Source of the DNA: Ilex aquifolium | Taxonomy: Eukaryota; Streptophyta; Magnoliopsida; Aquifoliales; Aquifoliaceae | Length of the DNA stretch: 64,000 nt | Reading direction: 5' to 3' | NCBI GenBank assembly: GCA_951799425.1 | Contig: OX637396.1 | Coordinates: forward strand, 39,051,901-39,115,900 | Part shown: positions 47,201 through 62,200 of the stretch, piece by piece | How positions within the stretch are numbered: position 1 is the stretch's first letter | Layout: each line of letters opens with the position of its first letter | Notes under the pieces: model-generated | What the model was told of the DNA's origin: nothing | Seen by the model: the letters and a program-made list of their open reading frames with translations, nothing else | Databases searched by the model: none | Translations under genes and position numbers: made by a program

Positions 47201-50200
47201 AGACCTAGATCAAGTGAAAATTTAGCTTAAAAACACCCTCAATCCCAAAACAGAAGAAAGAGATGCATTATTAGTTTAAACTCGGTCATTCATTAAAAAC
47301 AAATCTAAAAGCTAATATACCCAGAAAAAGAGAAAACAAAAGGAGTACATGGCCATGTGACTTGATTCAAAAGTAACAGGAATTTAAAAGCACACAGATT
47401 TGTAACCTGAACAAGGAACAGAAAAACAAAAGATCCCTGAGCAGACTATAGGCTGACCCTGACCCTACTAACATCATCGTCTCAGCTACTGCTTTCATAT
47501 TGGCCTATTCTATAGGTTTTTCATCACAAAAACCTTAGTGTATGCTCATTCTGAAGATCAGGAGTTGGGTTTACAATTTTCAATCAGACACGGTGCACTG
47601 ATTTTATGCATTCAAGAAATTAAATTTTGGAATATTTACTTTTTTCCTTTGTGACTTTGAGTTGGGTGCATGGTGTGAATTTTCAGCGAGCAACACACAG
47701 ATCCTAGTTGCAATTACAGCAAAAGATATAAGGTCACCCCAACTCACCATTTAACCTTAAGCCCCTATTCGAAAAGTAATGCACACAAATGAAATCGTGG
47801 ATACCAAGGAGAACATTGACACAAATCTATAAAATTCTCTTTTTTCCCCTGGTAGATAATGGAGGGCATGAAACTTCCCTATAACCCTCCATTCTTTTTA
47901 TCTAGGGATCTTTTAAGATGATGAAAAGACAGAAATAAGGAAGATATATCCCAAACAGCATAGCAACTCCAAACAATTCCTTGATCTTTAAGTTGCACGC
48001 ACATACCAGAAATTGCTCCAGCCTCCGGGTTACAAATTGATGTACCTAAACAAGAGAAGCAATAATCAAAGCATGGTTTCATCAGTGGTGGTGAACAAAA
48101 AGATGTGTGAAGGGGAAAAAAATAGATAAAAAGAAAAGGCAGAGGAAAATAATAATAATGCCTAATGGATAAATAGGAAGCATAGATAAGGTTGCAGTAA
48201 ATCCAACGATGTAGCACCAAAACATCCAAAGTTTGCATAGATTAAGAGAAAAGAGAAGAGAATGAGAATGAGAATGAGAAAGGCAAGATAGAAGAACAGC
48301 AAGGGGAGGGCAAACAGACGAGAGTGATAGATGTAAATAATTATCAGTATTGAGGCAGTCTGCAAAATTAACCAAATCAAAAATTGCAAAAAAAATACGA
48401 TAATAACATTTAAAATTCCTAAAATAAAACAAAATCTAAAATTAAATTCATAATATTGATATTCAACCCTTCCTATCCAGTTCCTTGTGTTCCCCATCAT
48501 TCAGTTATCATAATGATCTGATTAATATATCATATGATGAGCCAAGTACAATCAAAATTACAGGAGATGCAGCAAACACCCCATTCACAGTCTCTAGCAT
48601 CATATATTCATCAAATGGCAGGTGGTGCTGCCACTGTGTTTGACATGTTCAAGCATATCATACTATTGGACTTGCAAATGAAACCAAAACAATTATCATG
48701 TAAAACTCTCTTAATGCCTCTGCTAGATCCAATGGAGTCTCAAAAGTTCCACACCGTTCAATTAACAATGGACTTTCTAGATGAATCCAAAAGAAACTGG
48801 TTCTTACATCACCTATTGTTTTGGCATCAATTTTGATGGGTTGGACAGCAGCAGCAAGTCCTAAAGCATGTCTTAAATCCAAATTTCTGTTGTTTTCCAC
48901 CAACACTTGGACCTACACCAAACAAAGGCAGCATTATTCTGATGTCACCCGAAGAGACTAAGCAGTTTTATGCTCATGTAACGTACAAGACCATAAGAGA
49001 TTCGCCGCAAGCCAAATGGATCATTAGTGGAACTTGGCTGACAACCAGCTCCAAATAAGCCGACAAGGCTATCTAACCTGCAAGATGCAACACATTATGA
49101 GACCACTAACTTGTCCATTCTGGTTTAGGTGAATAAAAGTGTAACATATAAGAATAATAGTAGGAGCCAGTCGTGAATAAGCAAAAGGAGATAAAATTTC
49201 CACTTGGATTTCAGGCATGAATGGTAAAAGAACCGTATGTCTTCTAGCGTACTCCAGTTAAATATTAATGGACTATGTTTAGGAACAAAATCATACTCAA
49301 AAAATTGATGATGGTCCTAACAAGAACTTTGAGCAGACACACAAGAAGAGAGATGAACTCCATTCAGCAGGTAAAAGTACAAGTCTCGCTTTCTGTTAGT
49401 TGCATATTCAAGATAAACAAAACGAGAAACAGATTCTGAGTGGATGTTTATTTAGGCATCACCAAATTATTCACAAACATAAAAAATTACTTGTGACATA
49501 AGAAGGAAAGTTAATAAATGCAAACTAGTAGAAGTAACAAACACAATCCCTTGATCAACTGAAATCGTCTTCCATGATGCATCGTGCAACTATTATATGA
49601 CCAAATCTAGATGTCGAAGTTGAGATTCAAAATTATGTCAACAAATTACTTTTGGTGTCATAATCAATCAATTTATTTCAACTGCAAACAAAAGAAGAAT
49701 TAGAAACAGATATTAAAGAAAACAGAAATACAGAATCACCATCCACCATACACTGTTTTTTTTTTTTTTGGTCAGGATCCACCATACATTGTTCTATATA
49801 TGTAAATTTGACAAAAAAAAAAAATGGATTCAATGTAGAATGTATATAGAAGATTTAAACTTCAAGCAAGATGAAAACATGACTTCCAACCTAGCATAGC
49901 TACAAGCTATGAAGCACAGACGCATATATGGACACAACACGATCCGACACGGACAAGACAAATTCTAAAATGTAGGACATGGACACAGACAAGATATTTA
50001 AAAAAATAATTGTTTCATACATTAGTTATAAAAAGTATAGATATATATAGAGATACAATTATATAAATATAAGAAAATCAATACTTTCTAATAGCTAAAT
50101 TATATTTACATGTTATGGTACTCTTAGCATGACCCTTTGAACTCTTCGATCATAGTTGGCAATAATCACTCACTTGTCAAACACATTTTTAGCAAGCCTA

Positions 50201-53200
50201 CACAATAAATATCTCTAATCCTCCCATGCCCTTGTATTCCATTTTTTCAGTAAAGCTTAAGCAATATTTTGATAGGATTAGTCTTAATAATTATCCTTTT
50301 TGCCTTGCAATAAGATAGTCATAAGGTTGATTTGTAAGTTTTGCTAATAATATGTTAGCAACTGTTCAAGAATTGTCAGCCACGTGTTTAATTTTCACTA
50401 AAAGACAGCCTAAGACTTTCGGACACATTGCTAAGTGAGTGTCGCACACATGTCCAAAACTAAAATTTCCATTTCTTAACAATATGGAAACAAACATAAA
50501 AGTGTCGAACAAGTGTCCAAAAGTGTCCAAGAAATGTTGGAGTCTGATAAGTGACCGACACAGGAACGTCATCTTCTTAGAAGTGCCTATGCTTCTTAGG
50601 CTACAAGAAGTAATAACAGGCGAAAAAACAAATCAAATGGAAAACCTGTTGAACAACTTCTCATACCAAATGGATGAAAAGACCAAATCTTGTGAATATT
50701 ACACGAAAAAAACTCATTGTATTAAAAGGAGATAACCGAAAATAACTCTTACCCTCTCTTGCAAAGTCTACAAGCTGACACCAAATCCTTACGACCAAAT
50801 TTTAAACTCACAAAGGATTCCAGCTACTGCTCATTTTCTGTTTAGGAAAGAAATATTTTTGATAAATATCCCAAAAAAAAATATCCTCTTCTCTTGAAAA
50901 TCAATAAGCAGTACTGGGATTTTTCAGGCAGTTATACTCCCAATAATTTGCACGACGACACTGACGCTATGGCATATGGGACTGGGCAGATTTATGTGGG
51001 ACCACATGTTTTTACCACATGTTTTTGACCTAATGAGAAGGTTCTGATTCACTAAATTTTGCTTAAATAATCTTTTGAACCAAAACATGGTGAAAGACTA
51101 TTGTAGGGCATTATCATATATTCATATGCCATTCAGTTTGCTTTGTATAGCAGCACGCCTTAAGAAAAATCACCCACCACATAGGTCATAGGTCAGCTCA
51201 TCGAACTTGCAACAATCATAACATCACCCCTAAAATCGGGGATGGAGGTTCCATGGTTCAAGATATCAACCAATATTGATATGACTTGGTAGAGTTGAAT
51301 CCAACTCAGCACCTCTTGATCCAATACCGTGGCACGTCCCGTGTAAACAAGTCCCACATGACTTGCGCAGGTCATCCAAGGTTTCTCCCAGTCAACCAGA
51401 GTCGTCTGATTCACAGTCACCGAATCGGGCGATATTGATCTGCGACAACACGATATAGCCTAAACCTCCTGTGATTTAAACTTCTTCTGTGCAGAATTTT
51501 GTGCGTATCACTCGATATTATTCCGTGATGTCGTGAACAATGCATCTCAGTGCCTTCTGAGTCAATTGTTGATGCCATAACCTTGAACCATGGTAGGTTA
51601 TCCATCGTTAAGTCTGATCTCGCTTTCAACCATGAGAGAAGCGTATTGAGCAAAAGGTTTATGCACCGCACAGGCAACTACTAAATTAGCTTTTCTGCTC
51701 CTTGTTTAGTATGCTTTGGGCTTTTTTCCTTAACGTCGCGTCACCTGGTGAAGTATAAATTTCACTTTTCCACATGCAATTAACAGCATGTTCATCTAAC
51801 GTCAAAGGGCCTAGCTTCCATGATACATTTTTCCTTTAACGTTTTAGGACCCATAAAAAAGCATAGGCAGAATAGAACTCTTTCATCAATAAGATAACAC
51901 TATGTTCTACCACATTTATCCCACCACACAATCAGTTAAAGTGTCTCAATTTACATTACAAGGAAAAAAAAAGTATCTCTAACTCAATGTTGCTAAGATC
52001 ATGGAAGGTCATGGTATTTAGTATGGGAACACGTATGCAGTTCAACACTTCTTGAGATGGCAAGGGAAAGGTAGACTTTTTGATTAGAGATAAAAATGAT
52101 GAGCTAGTTTCAAACGAAAGGACAGTTTTCCACTTAATCAATGGAATAGGATTAAAAAATATGTTGTCTTTTTATTTTACAAACGCATTAACCAGTTTAC
52201 AACAATTAATATGTAAGCAATCATGTAAGGACATATTACTGCTTAATTTCATCTGTTCATTTATTTGGCGTAGCTCTTCCAAATTACTGTTATTCTATAC
52301 TCCATCATCTTAGCTAATCATTTTAGACCCTTCCCATACAAAATGAGAACAGAGGTAAGAGTTAATGAATGGAATTTATGCTTTCTTAATTTGGTATACA
52401 GAACTGAAGGCCTTTTTTGGTGTCTGAAACATTAATGAATTATTCTTGGACCCCAATATCTAGATCAAAAGACGCTTGATCCTAGCATTTTTGGGGTAAC
52501 AAAGGCTCAAATAGAAGCAGTCCCGTGTTTCATCTCGAAAAATCTCATGCAAACGTAACATTAAAAATAGTATTTACAGTTACAGACAATGAAGATATAA
52601 AACAATTACAGGAGTGATCCGAAAAGGAATAAATGTATGATTGTTCCTTCTACTTCACCTGTCTGCAATTGCCAACACGATCCCTGCATCTGTTTTGGGA
52701 AGTACATCTCCTGAAAATCGTGGAACTGTGATCTCAAACAATGCCTCTGAAATCTGCCACACATAAATATGAAAAATAAAACTAAATTTGGTAAGAACCA
52801 AGGAAAATTCCCAAACAAAACTTAATTGCAGCAATGAAGTAAACAACCAAAATAAGAATCTCATATATGAATTTTGAGAAGGAAAAAGAATGCGTAAACT
52901 AGCCTTGCCCCAATTTGATAACAGCCAAGTGAACCTCAAACCAGCTCGAGTGATCGAATTCATGGTAAACTTTTGTTTAAAAAGGGTAAATTTTACCAAC
53001 CCTAAAAGGTTTTGCTTGATTAGTACTCTTACACTAGCCGTCAGGAGAAAAATAGATAATGAATAACAACAAAATACCAGTAAACAGTAAGTACTATAGG
53101 GGTTAAAATGGCCAAACAATCATACCATCAAGAGATCACGAGAATAGGAAGTAAAAAGTACCATATCCATGCATGTTTTATATATATTGAAAATGATTTT

Positions 53201-56200
53201 AATAAAAACTGTAACCTTTTTAAGTTAAAGGCAATGATTTATGCATCCCTTTCTATTAACTACATTACTACCGATTCATACAAGTATCCCTAATTGTACA
53301 CATGTCCAGTATAAACCGTAAAATGTCCCCATTTCTGTAACACAGGCATAAGCTAAAGGTACATTTGCCACCATTTTAGTAGAATTTTCTTTTTCTGGAA
53401 AAGCGAAAAGTATTCCGGAAAACAAAGGCAAGAAAAGCACTTCCAAATGCTAACTACTTAATGCTTAGCCTAAATGTACTCAGGTTCACCTAGCCACTTC
53501 CTTCAATCTAAGTAGAAGAATGCATAGTGGTAAACTTGAATTAATCAGTTTGAAGTTTGCAACTGCTATTTTCCCTCCAGATTAACCCAAAGGATCCAAT
53601 AGCAAACCACACATGAAAATACAACCATACATAAGAATAATGGGGGCGGAGAAATGGGTGTAGTTGTAAGTTTAAAAACCTGCTCTGAGTAGCCATCTCT
53701 AAGAGCATAATGGCGTGCCATTATCCCTGAAAGAGAAGTAAATTCTGTAACAACAGCAGTAGCAAGATCTGACATAGCCAATGACGCAGCATCCTGAACA
53801 ATTTGAAGATCATCTTCATTAATTCCCAGAGCCAAGCCCAGTTCAGTAACTGTACTCTGGACCCGTATCATCTTGTCTAGCATTGTACCTAGCTTCTCCT
53901 GATTCATTTCATACAAGGATTCAGTGGGAAATCCAATATAGTTACAACACTTGGACAAATTAAACAATCATTTTTATGGTCATTAAAACACTTTAAATGA
54001 CTGGCAGCCACATCGCCCATTACTTGTAATAGAAAACTTTAAGTTCCCAATCTTGCAACTAAATCCTATCTGATCCCTCAGGTACCAGATGGAAAAACAG
54101 GAAAACAAATTTGCCAGACATCCTATCAAATCCATGAAGAGAGGTATCCCACATCAAAAAATTAAGTAGACCCAATGATGGTTTATAAACATGAAGTACC
54201 ACTTCACCCATTGCCAATTTGTTTTGGGTTTGATGCTCTAACATGGTATCAAAGCTGAACCTTGGGTGTTAGTGGTCCAAGTATCTAACCCAGTTGAATT
54301 CCCCGAATTTGTTTATCTATCTGTTTCAGTTCGGTTTGTTAATCCACATGCAAGTCTGGGTCACACGTGAAGGAGGAAAGTGTGAAGAGAGTTATCCCAC
54401 ATCAAAGAATTAAGTATTCCCAAGACTGAGTAAAATACTTGAAGGGTCATTCCACCCATTACTAATTGGTTTTGGATTGAATGCTCTAACAAAATTTTCT
54501 CCAAAGTGTAAAGAAAAAACCCAAGGCTGCAGAAAGGTTGAAAAGCCATACATGGAAAAGGATCCCCTTCAATTGACTTCGAAATTCTGAAAACTTCTTA
54601 CTTGTATCCATCTCATAGAAAAACTTTGCATCTTCATATCGAGCTCTGCACAAATAAATGACTTACTGGCTCAGTCCAGAAACTCCTTAATGAAAAAGAG
54701 TTTTGATTCAAGTATAAACAAAAAGTGAAAGTAATGGACTGCATAATGCAAATTTGACTTCATATATGAATTCAAATTGAAGTTGCTTCCAAGCTGACTT
54801 TGATTTTAAGCTTATAAAAAGATATATCAAAAAATATGCAAAGTTCAGCAGATAATTTCTGATTCTTTGCTCAACAAGGGAATAAGTGTGGTCTACATCA
54901 ACCTAAGTACAGCTTCATTTCCCTTTCTCACCACTGCCTCATTGATTGCTCCATTAGCAACCTGAAAAGAGATCCAGTGTCATCTGAGCAGTCACGAACA
55001 GTTCATTTCCAGTACTAAGACTATTAAGTTATAAAACAGTTATAGAATGGTCAACATGTCTCACAGAAATGAAGTAGGGTAAAAGATTTCCATTCTCGTT
55101 GGTGATGGCAAAATACTTCTGGTGCTTCTGCATAACCTGCATGATAGGCAATGTCATCACTCATCAGATAATGGCAGCATTCAATCAATATTACAAGTCT
55201 CAAACTACAACCCAAGATATTATGAGACACTAGTGCTGTCAAAGCCACAAATTTATTTTTTTAAACAGAAAGGAATTATAGCATTTAACTGAATTCAAGA
55301 AAGAAGACATCATCAACATTATTTATTTACTTTTTTTCTGGTAGGAATGTATGGAAGACAACAGGGCTTGAGATTACACACACACACATATATCTATATA
55401 AAGTGAATTTTACTTTTCGTTTCCCAGATGGTGAATGCTTCCAACTTACACCAAAAAATAAGACAAACTATTTGTTCAAGCCAATTGAAGATGTATAAAC
55501 AATATCTGGGTGACAGAATTGAATCATCAAAAAAGCGAGTCATACCTCTCAAGAACCATGCAACCAGCAACATGTATTAGCAATGTTTATTAACAGTATG
55601 TTTTCAAGAGTAACATTTAATGTAACTGTTGGCTAGGGATATGGTAATAGAAGTAGAGTGACGTCCTAAAAATTGTTAAAATACCCTGAATACTCTTCAC
55701 ATAGCCTGAAGAAAAAATCTATTTCCTGACATAAATTCAAGCTGAAGCAAATAAATCATGTTACAGTCAAACTTCAGGAGAGGGGATCATACCAATTAAT
55801 TTTGCAGTACATGGACAAATTGGGAATATATTTACAAGGGTGAGGCCTCTTTTGCATCTTTGTTTCCTCACCTCAGCTTTCTTGGGCTCAGAATTCTTCT
55901 GTTTCTTGGGTGTTTGGATCCTCCTCTTCTCTCGTCTAGATCGAATTTTAATTTTCCAAGAAATTAGAATGATAGGGATACTGTGGGACTTTCTTCTTTA
56001 TTGTCTATTCTTGTGTTGTTGTCGTTTGGATAAGTTTGATAGGAGAGTTGGATTCCTGATTCTTTGGGGACCTTTTCTTGTAAATCGCTCCTTCGGTATT
56101 GATGATTCTTTGCCTATTTTCAACCACTCTCTAACAATATAGAAGGCTAAAGTACCCCCCTGAAGGTACATGTTTTTGCATGAACGGTTGGCTATGGGAA

Positions 56201-59200
56201 ATTTAATACCGGCGATTTGATTCAACGAAAGAAACCTTGGTGTTTGTCTTTCTTCCAATTGGTGTGGCACGTGTAGAAGGACTGGTGAGAGCATCGACCA
56301 TCGTTTTCTCCATTGTAACATTGCCTTAAGATTTTGGAATAATCTATTTTTGGAATTCAGGTTGGATAGGGTGTTTCCTCGTTGTGTTTCTTTTTTTGTG
56401 AGAATGACGGTGGGTGGTGGGTGATGGAAGAACAAAAGGGCTTCAACTCTTTGGAATTATGCAATAATGGCTATTTTTCAGGTGGTCTGGTTGGAAAGGA
56501 ATTGAAAAACTTTTGAAGGAAAGGAATAAATGTTGACTTCGTTAAGGGTGTCAGTGGCAAAAGAATTCTGGAATTTTCCTTTGCCTTCAAGTAATCAAGG
56601 GTGTACCACGTTTGTGTACCGTGATGGATAATGATTTCCTGTTTTTGTTTTCTATGCACTTTTGGTTTCACTTTGCCGTCGTTGATTGGATTTCTTGTCC
56701 ACCACTTATGTGACTTTACTTCACTAATAAAAGTTGTTGATTACTGAAAAAATCTTTACGGAATGACACAATAACTCAAGACAAGTGAGTGTTGTCAGGA
56801 AACTTGAACACTTCCATGCAAGAAGTGATTTATATGACAGATGGAAAAAGGAATTATCACAACAAAAATTCTGCATAACAAGTACCATTGAAATAATTAA
56901 AAACAACATCCTCAGCCAAGCTCTCAATACGTATTTGAAAATGCAACATACGCACGCACAGATCAATTTAAGCACTTCAAGCAACCGAAAAGCTGTTCTA
57001 TCTTCTGCTACAATCCTACAACTATTTTGTTCGATGTATATCCTCAGGACTATAACTGACCTTGCAAATCATCAAATGATCAAGTTATGAATGTCCAACT
57101 ACCCATTACTAAAATGAATATCTGAGAACAAGTCAATTTTGCCTTAAAAGACTTTTTGGAGAGGATGAGATTAAAGATGCAATAAATCCCCGGGTCCGGA
57201 TGGCTTTACCATGGCAGTTTTCTAAAAGTGCTGTGAAGTAATTAAAGGGGACTTGATAAAAGTTTTTGCAGAATTTTTTGAGAATGGAGTTGTAAATTCA
57301 CGCACAAATGCCACTTTAATTTGTCTTATTACTAAGAATGAGAGATTTTCTAGAATAAAGGATTTGTGGCCCATTAGCTTAGTGACTAGTTTATACATAG
57401 TTTTGACCAAAGTCTTTCGAAGAGACTTCGAGAGGTTTTGGAGACTATTTCGGTTTCCCAAGGAGTCTTTACCAAGGGAAAGGCATTTTGGATGTGGTTC
57501 TTGTTGCTAATGAAATTGTTGAGAAGTAAAAGGAAAAGAAGAAGGATGGGATTGTTTTTAAGGTGGATTTTGAAAGAGCTTATCATATGGTGGGGTGGGA
57601 CTTTTTGCATTATGTGATGGAATGCAATGGTTTTGGTTTAATCGGTAGTTGTAATGGGGCTTCAAAAGAGTGTTTTAAATCAACTAAAGGTCTTAGACAA
57701 GGAGATCCTCTATCTCCATTTCTTTTCACTTTGGTGGTTGATGTGATGAGTAGGATGATGGATAGGGTTAACAGTAGGAGGGAGGTGGAAGGTTCGAAAG
57801 TTGGAAGGGAAAGAGTGGAAGTAACTCATTTACAACATTAAGTTACTTGCCCTAATTTTGAAATGCTTTGAGTTGATATTGGGCCTTAAAGATAACTTGT
57901 CTAAGAGGACAATTGTTGGAATTAATGTGCAACAAGACAAGTTAGATAGATTGGTTGAACCTTTAGGATACTCTATTCGAAATGGCCACTTAAGTTTTTA
58001 GGGTTATCCAAAGTCTTTTACCTTTTTGAGAGCAGGTGATCCAAAAGATTAGAAAAAGGTTAGATGGGTGGAATAAAGCTTATTTGAGTCTGGGACACAT
58101 TAATCCATTCACTGCTCTATAGCATTCCTCTTTAGTGTATGCCTCTATTCAAGATGCCTTTGAAAGTGGTAAGAAGGATTCAAAAAATGATGAGGGATTT
58201 TTTAAGGAAACGTAGTGGTGAAAGATAAAAGAGATCATTTGGTGAAATAGGACTTGGTATCCCAATCCAAAATTAGAGGGAGTCTTGTTTTGAGTAACTT
58301 AAAAGCTAGATATATTTCTTTACTTGTTAAAATGGTTACCAAATATACCCATTGAGATCAATAGTTTATGGAAAATCTTGTGATCAAATGAAGTATGAGA
58401 TACAAGAAAATGGATTGGATTCCAAAGCGAGTGAGAGAGAGAGTTTTCATTGTCCTTGGTAGTTCATTTCACAATGTTTATCTAGCTTTTCTACCTATGC
58501 AAGTATTTTGATGGTCATGGGGAAGGAATTCGATTTTGGGACGATACTTGGGGAGGTGATTCATCTTTTACATCCATGTTCCCTCACTTATACAGGTTGT
58601 CTAGAAATCACAATTCATCCATCTCAAGTACGATATCATCCTTCTCGATCCCAATTTGCTGGAATTTTGACTTCTTTAGAAATTTCATGATAAAAAGGTG
58701 GTCGAGATTTCTTCGCTTTCGAGTATCCTTGATACATTGTGTTGAATCCTTCTTCTTTGGACCAAAGGAAGTGGATGAGATTTTTCTCGTAAGTCGCTTT
58801 TTGAGTCCTTGATTGATAAACATTGCTTCCCAACTTTCCAACTCTCATTTATGATTTGGAAGTTTAAGGCTCTCCTAAAGGTACAAGTTATTGCTTGGTT
58901 GCTTGCACATAAGAACCTCAATAACAATGATGTGCTACAAAATAAAAGACCGTCCTATTATCGTTTACCATAACAGTGTATAATGTGCAAATGTAGGGAG
59001 GAAAGCATGGATCATCTATTTTTCCATTGCTCTTTTGTCTATAAATTGTGGAATAGGTTATTAGGAATAGTTGGCATTTTGTGGGTGTGTCCTAAAGATA
59101 GTGTTTCGATATTTGAGGTTCATTTTAACGGCTTTGGATCAAGCAACAAAATCTAAGATTGTATGGACGAGTACGACGTTAGCATTGTGGTGGGTGGTGT

Positions 59201-62200
59201 AGTTGAAAAGAAATGGGCGAATTTTTGAAGAATGAGAGACCTCTTTGAAAAATTTATGGGAAAAAATCATTTTCATGGCTTCTCTTTGGGTTACCACGTC
59301 TAAGGATTTAGGAATACCATTCTTTTTTTATCAATGACCATAGTGAGTGTTTGCTTCCAGTTATACTTCTTTTTCCTTAAAGAGATCAAACTTTTGGATT
59401 GAAAGGTGGCTCCTCATGAATTATTTCCAACCTGGCCTCAAGTGCATGCCGATTGTTGAGACTTGGGATTTTGTTATCATGCTTCTTTTGCTATGCTCAT
59501 AATTCTTTTTTTACAACTGAATCTTTGTTTGTGATTTTTTCCCCACAAGGACTCCTTGCCCTCTTGTATACTTTTTCATGATTTTGATGATTAACAAATT
59601 CTTGTATTTCCTTTCAAAAAAACCTCCCTCAACTATTTCTCAAGCGTGACCCCCAATCACTCGAGGAGGAGAGATGACTGTGAATTGATATGCACCAAGA
59701 GAAGTAGACGAAGAGATTTGAGCATCCAACCCCATGACAGACAATCCCCTACTCCAAAAACAGCTTATAGAGAATGGTTCCAACAAAGTATATCATCAAG
59801 CTCTAAACAATAAGTTGGGGGGGGGGGGGGGGGGGGGCAAGGTATCCATTAAATTCATACACGTCCTTCCAAAAGCATAGCCACAAAACCACCTGGAAGG
59901 ACACAATTGAAGTCCATAAAAATTGAATGTCTTACCATTATTAGCAGATCTTTGGGAAGCTCTAGGAAAGACTCTTTAAATTTCCCAAGAACTGGAACAG
60001 GTGCCTCAACAAGATTCACAACCTGAGTTTCACAAGGGAAAATACATTTATATCATGTATCACAATACTGAACCCAAGTCAACAAAGCACTGTCCCAACT
60101 ATTTGGATCATGTAGCACAAGCAGCGACAATAAGCACTTAAAGATACAACATGTATGTTACCTCATCCAGTAAGCCACTCTGCATGACAATACACCCATT
60201 AACACCCTTTGCTAGAACACTGGAGCGCTCTAGAATTGTGTTCTTGCGATGCTGTAGAGTAAATGAATTTTTTAAGCACTAGGTTTTTCACTTCTTTAGT
60301 CGACATCATGCTGTAGACTACATCATTCATTGCTTCACTTACCGCGATATCAACAGAAATTCCAGTAAGCTGCATTGCATTGGAATATGATTCTGCACTT
60401 TTCACCTGTGACAATTTTGTGAATGATCATCAGCACGCATATCAGGGCAATAAGCAGAAATACGTTATCATTGCGTTCTCATATGTAGAATCAGAACTCT
60501 CATTGTGATATATATAGTTACTGACATACCATCCTCGTAAACAAGTAAAGAAAATAATTAAATAAACATCAAACATGCCAACAAATCAGGAAAGAAAGAA
60601 GATCATAAAAGAAGCAGAAAAAGGGAACAATTAAGTCCGTACTGCTACTACTTATAACAATTAACAGCAAGAAGGTTAATATAACTCAAATAATTTTTTC
60701 TATGGACATACCTTTAAAGTAGATGAAGGAGTATTTCGAAGACCATGAGATAGATTTCCACTAAAAAATAAAATAAGAAAAACGTGAATGAGACACAATA
60801 GAATATCAGTAGACTAAAAGAGCCAAAAAGCTACGAATGCATTACCAATAACATCTTGGAGAATTATATAGGAAGGAATATAGCATACACCAGATATCCA
60901 ACGATAACCACTAACCAGATATTATAGTTTACCTAATGGGTCCTCTACTATAGTATACAAGCAAGGAAACGATGACTGGTTAAGAATCCTACCAGAAATG
61001 CAGTTCACAATATCTTTAACATGACCAGCAGTCAATCTGTACTGTATGTTGAGGATATAAACAATTAACTTGCTCTTCTCTATAAAAGTTTAAGATTTTA
61101 GAAGAATGGGAAGCTTCAACATGAAGTGTCTACTTCGTTTGCTCTCAAAGATGAAACAAGAAAGGTATTAGACAAGAAAAGCTCACACACTCCCTAGAAC
61201 TTCAGTATTACGTTTAAGTAAATCTGAGAGAGGCTCCATGTGCCAAACAACCAGAAAGCATGCGTAAATCGTCGATTTCCTTATTAAAACCCTAGTAGCC
61301 TCAGTGCATGGGAAGCTTGAACAGCAGCATCGAGTCTGAAAGCATCCATAGCCCCTCAAATCACGTGGTCAGCAGCTTTACAGAATATCTTCACCATTGA
61401 TACTTTTAAGGCACAAGGGCAAAGAAATTATTAATTGGTGTTGCATACGCAAAAGAGTAGAGGAAACAAATGGCCTGGTCTGTGCATTTGTATTCTCAGT
61501 ATTCTGAGGTGTCTTGGATTGTGCCTAAGGCCCTAAACGGTCCTTTATTTGTTGAACTGTTGGAGGAGGGAATGTGGCAGAAGTAGAGGTTTGAAGGTGT
61601 AGGTAGTGCCTTCCCCCTTGACTTTAGAGGAGGAATCAGTCCCAAAGAAATTGGAGACCCTTCTTCAGACTTTTGTTTTACGGGTTTTTAGGAAACCAAT
61701 ATTCTCTTTGTATGTAGCTTTTTCTGGGCTTTTGGTGTTCCCCATGTAATTAGCATAAGTTTTCTTTTGATATTTTTGGTTCGTCCTTGACCCTTGCTCT
61801 TTGTATACTTCCGGTGTGCATGGGATGTCCTACCCAATTAATCAAAACAAAATATTTTATAAACAAAAGAATAAAATTTTAGTAAACATAAAAAGTATGC
61901 AGGCCGGCATACTTGCCTTAAAATACCAGCAAAAATAAACGGAACTATCACGTCTCCATGGAGGGCCAAAATCCAACGAATAGGTCTGCTGAACATGACC
62001 TAAGCGATATCAAGTGAACAAAAATCACATTCAGTTTATAGAAAGCATAAATGCATAATCAAGTTGATAAAGCGTAAAACAAAGTAAGAATTGCCACCCT
62101 CTGATGTACTATAGTTATGTTTTACGTACATTACTGAGAGTGAGTGAAATTAGGAACTTCTGAACTTTTACTGCTAATTATTAAAGAAGCTCTGTTTAAT

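Noticed and set aside
48082-48500. Hydrophobic minus-strand frames of 112-119 codons
   Set aside because: They lie in and around a 39-bp GlyRS exon and its T-rich intron; hydrophobicity comes from T-rich codons and no family matches.
51193-51677. Minus-strand frames of 75 and 86 codons in a GC-richer part of a GlyRS intron
   Set aside because: No recognised domain, and the joined GlyRS protein is complete here without them. Possibly an unknown repeat.
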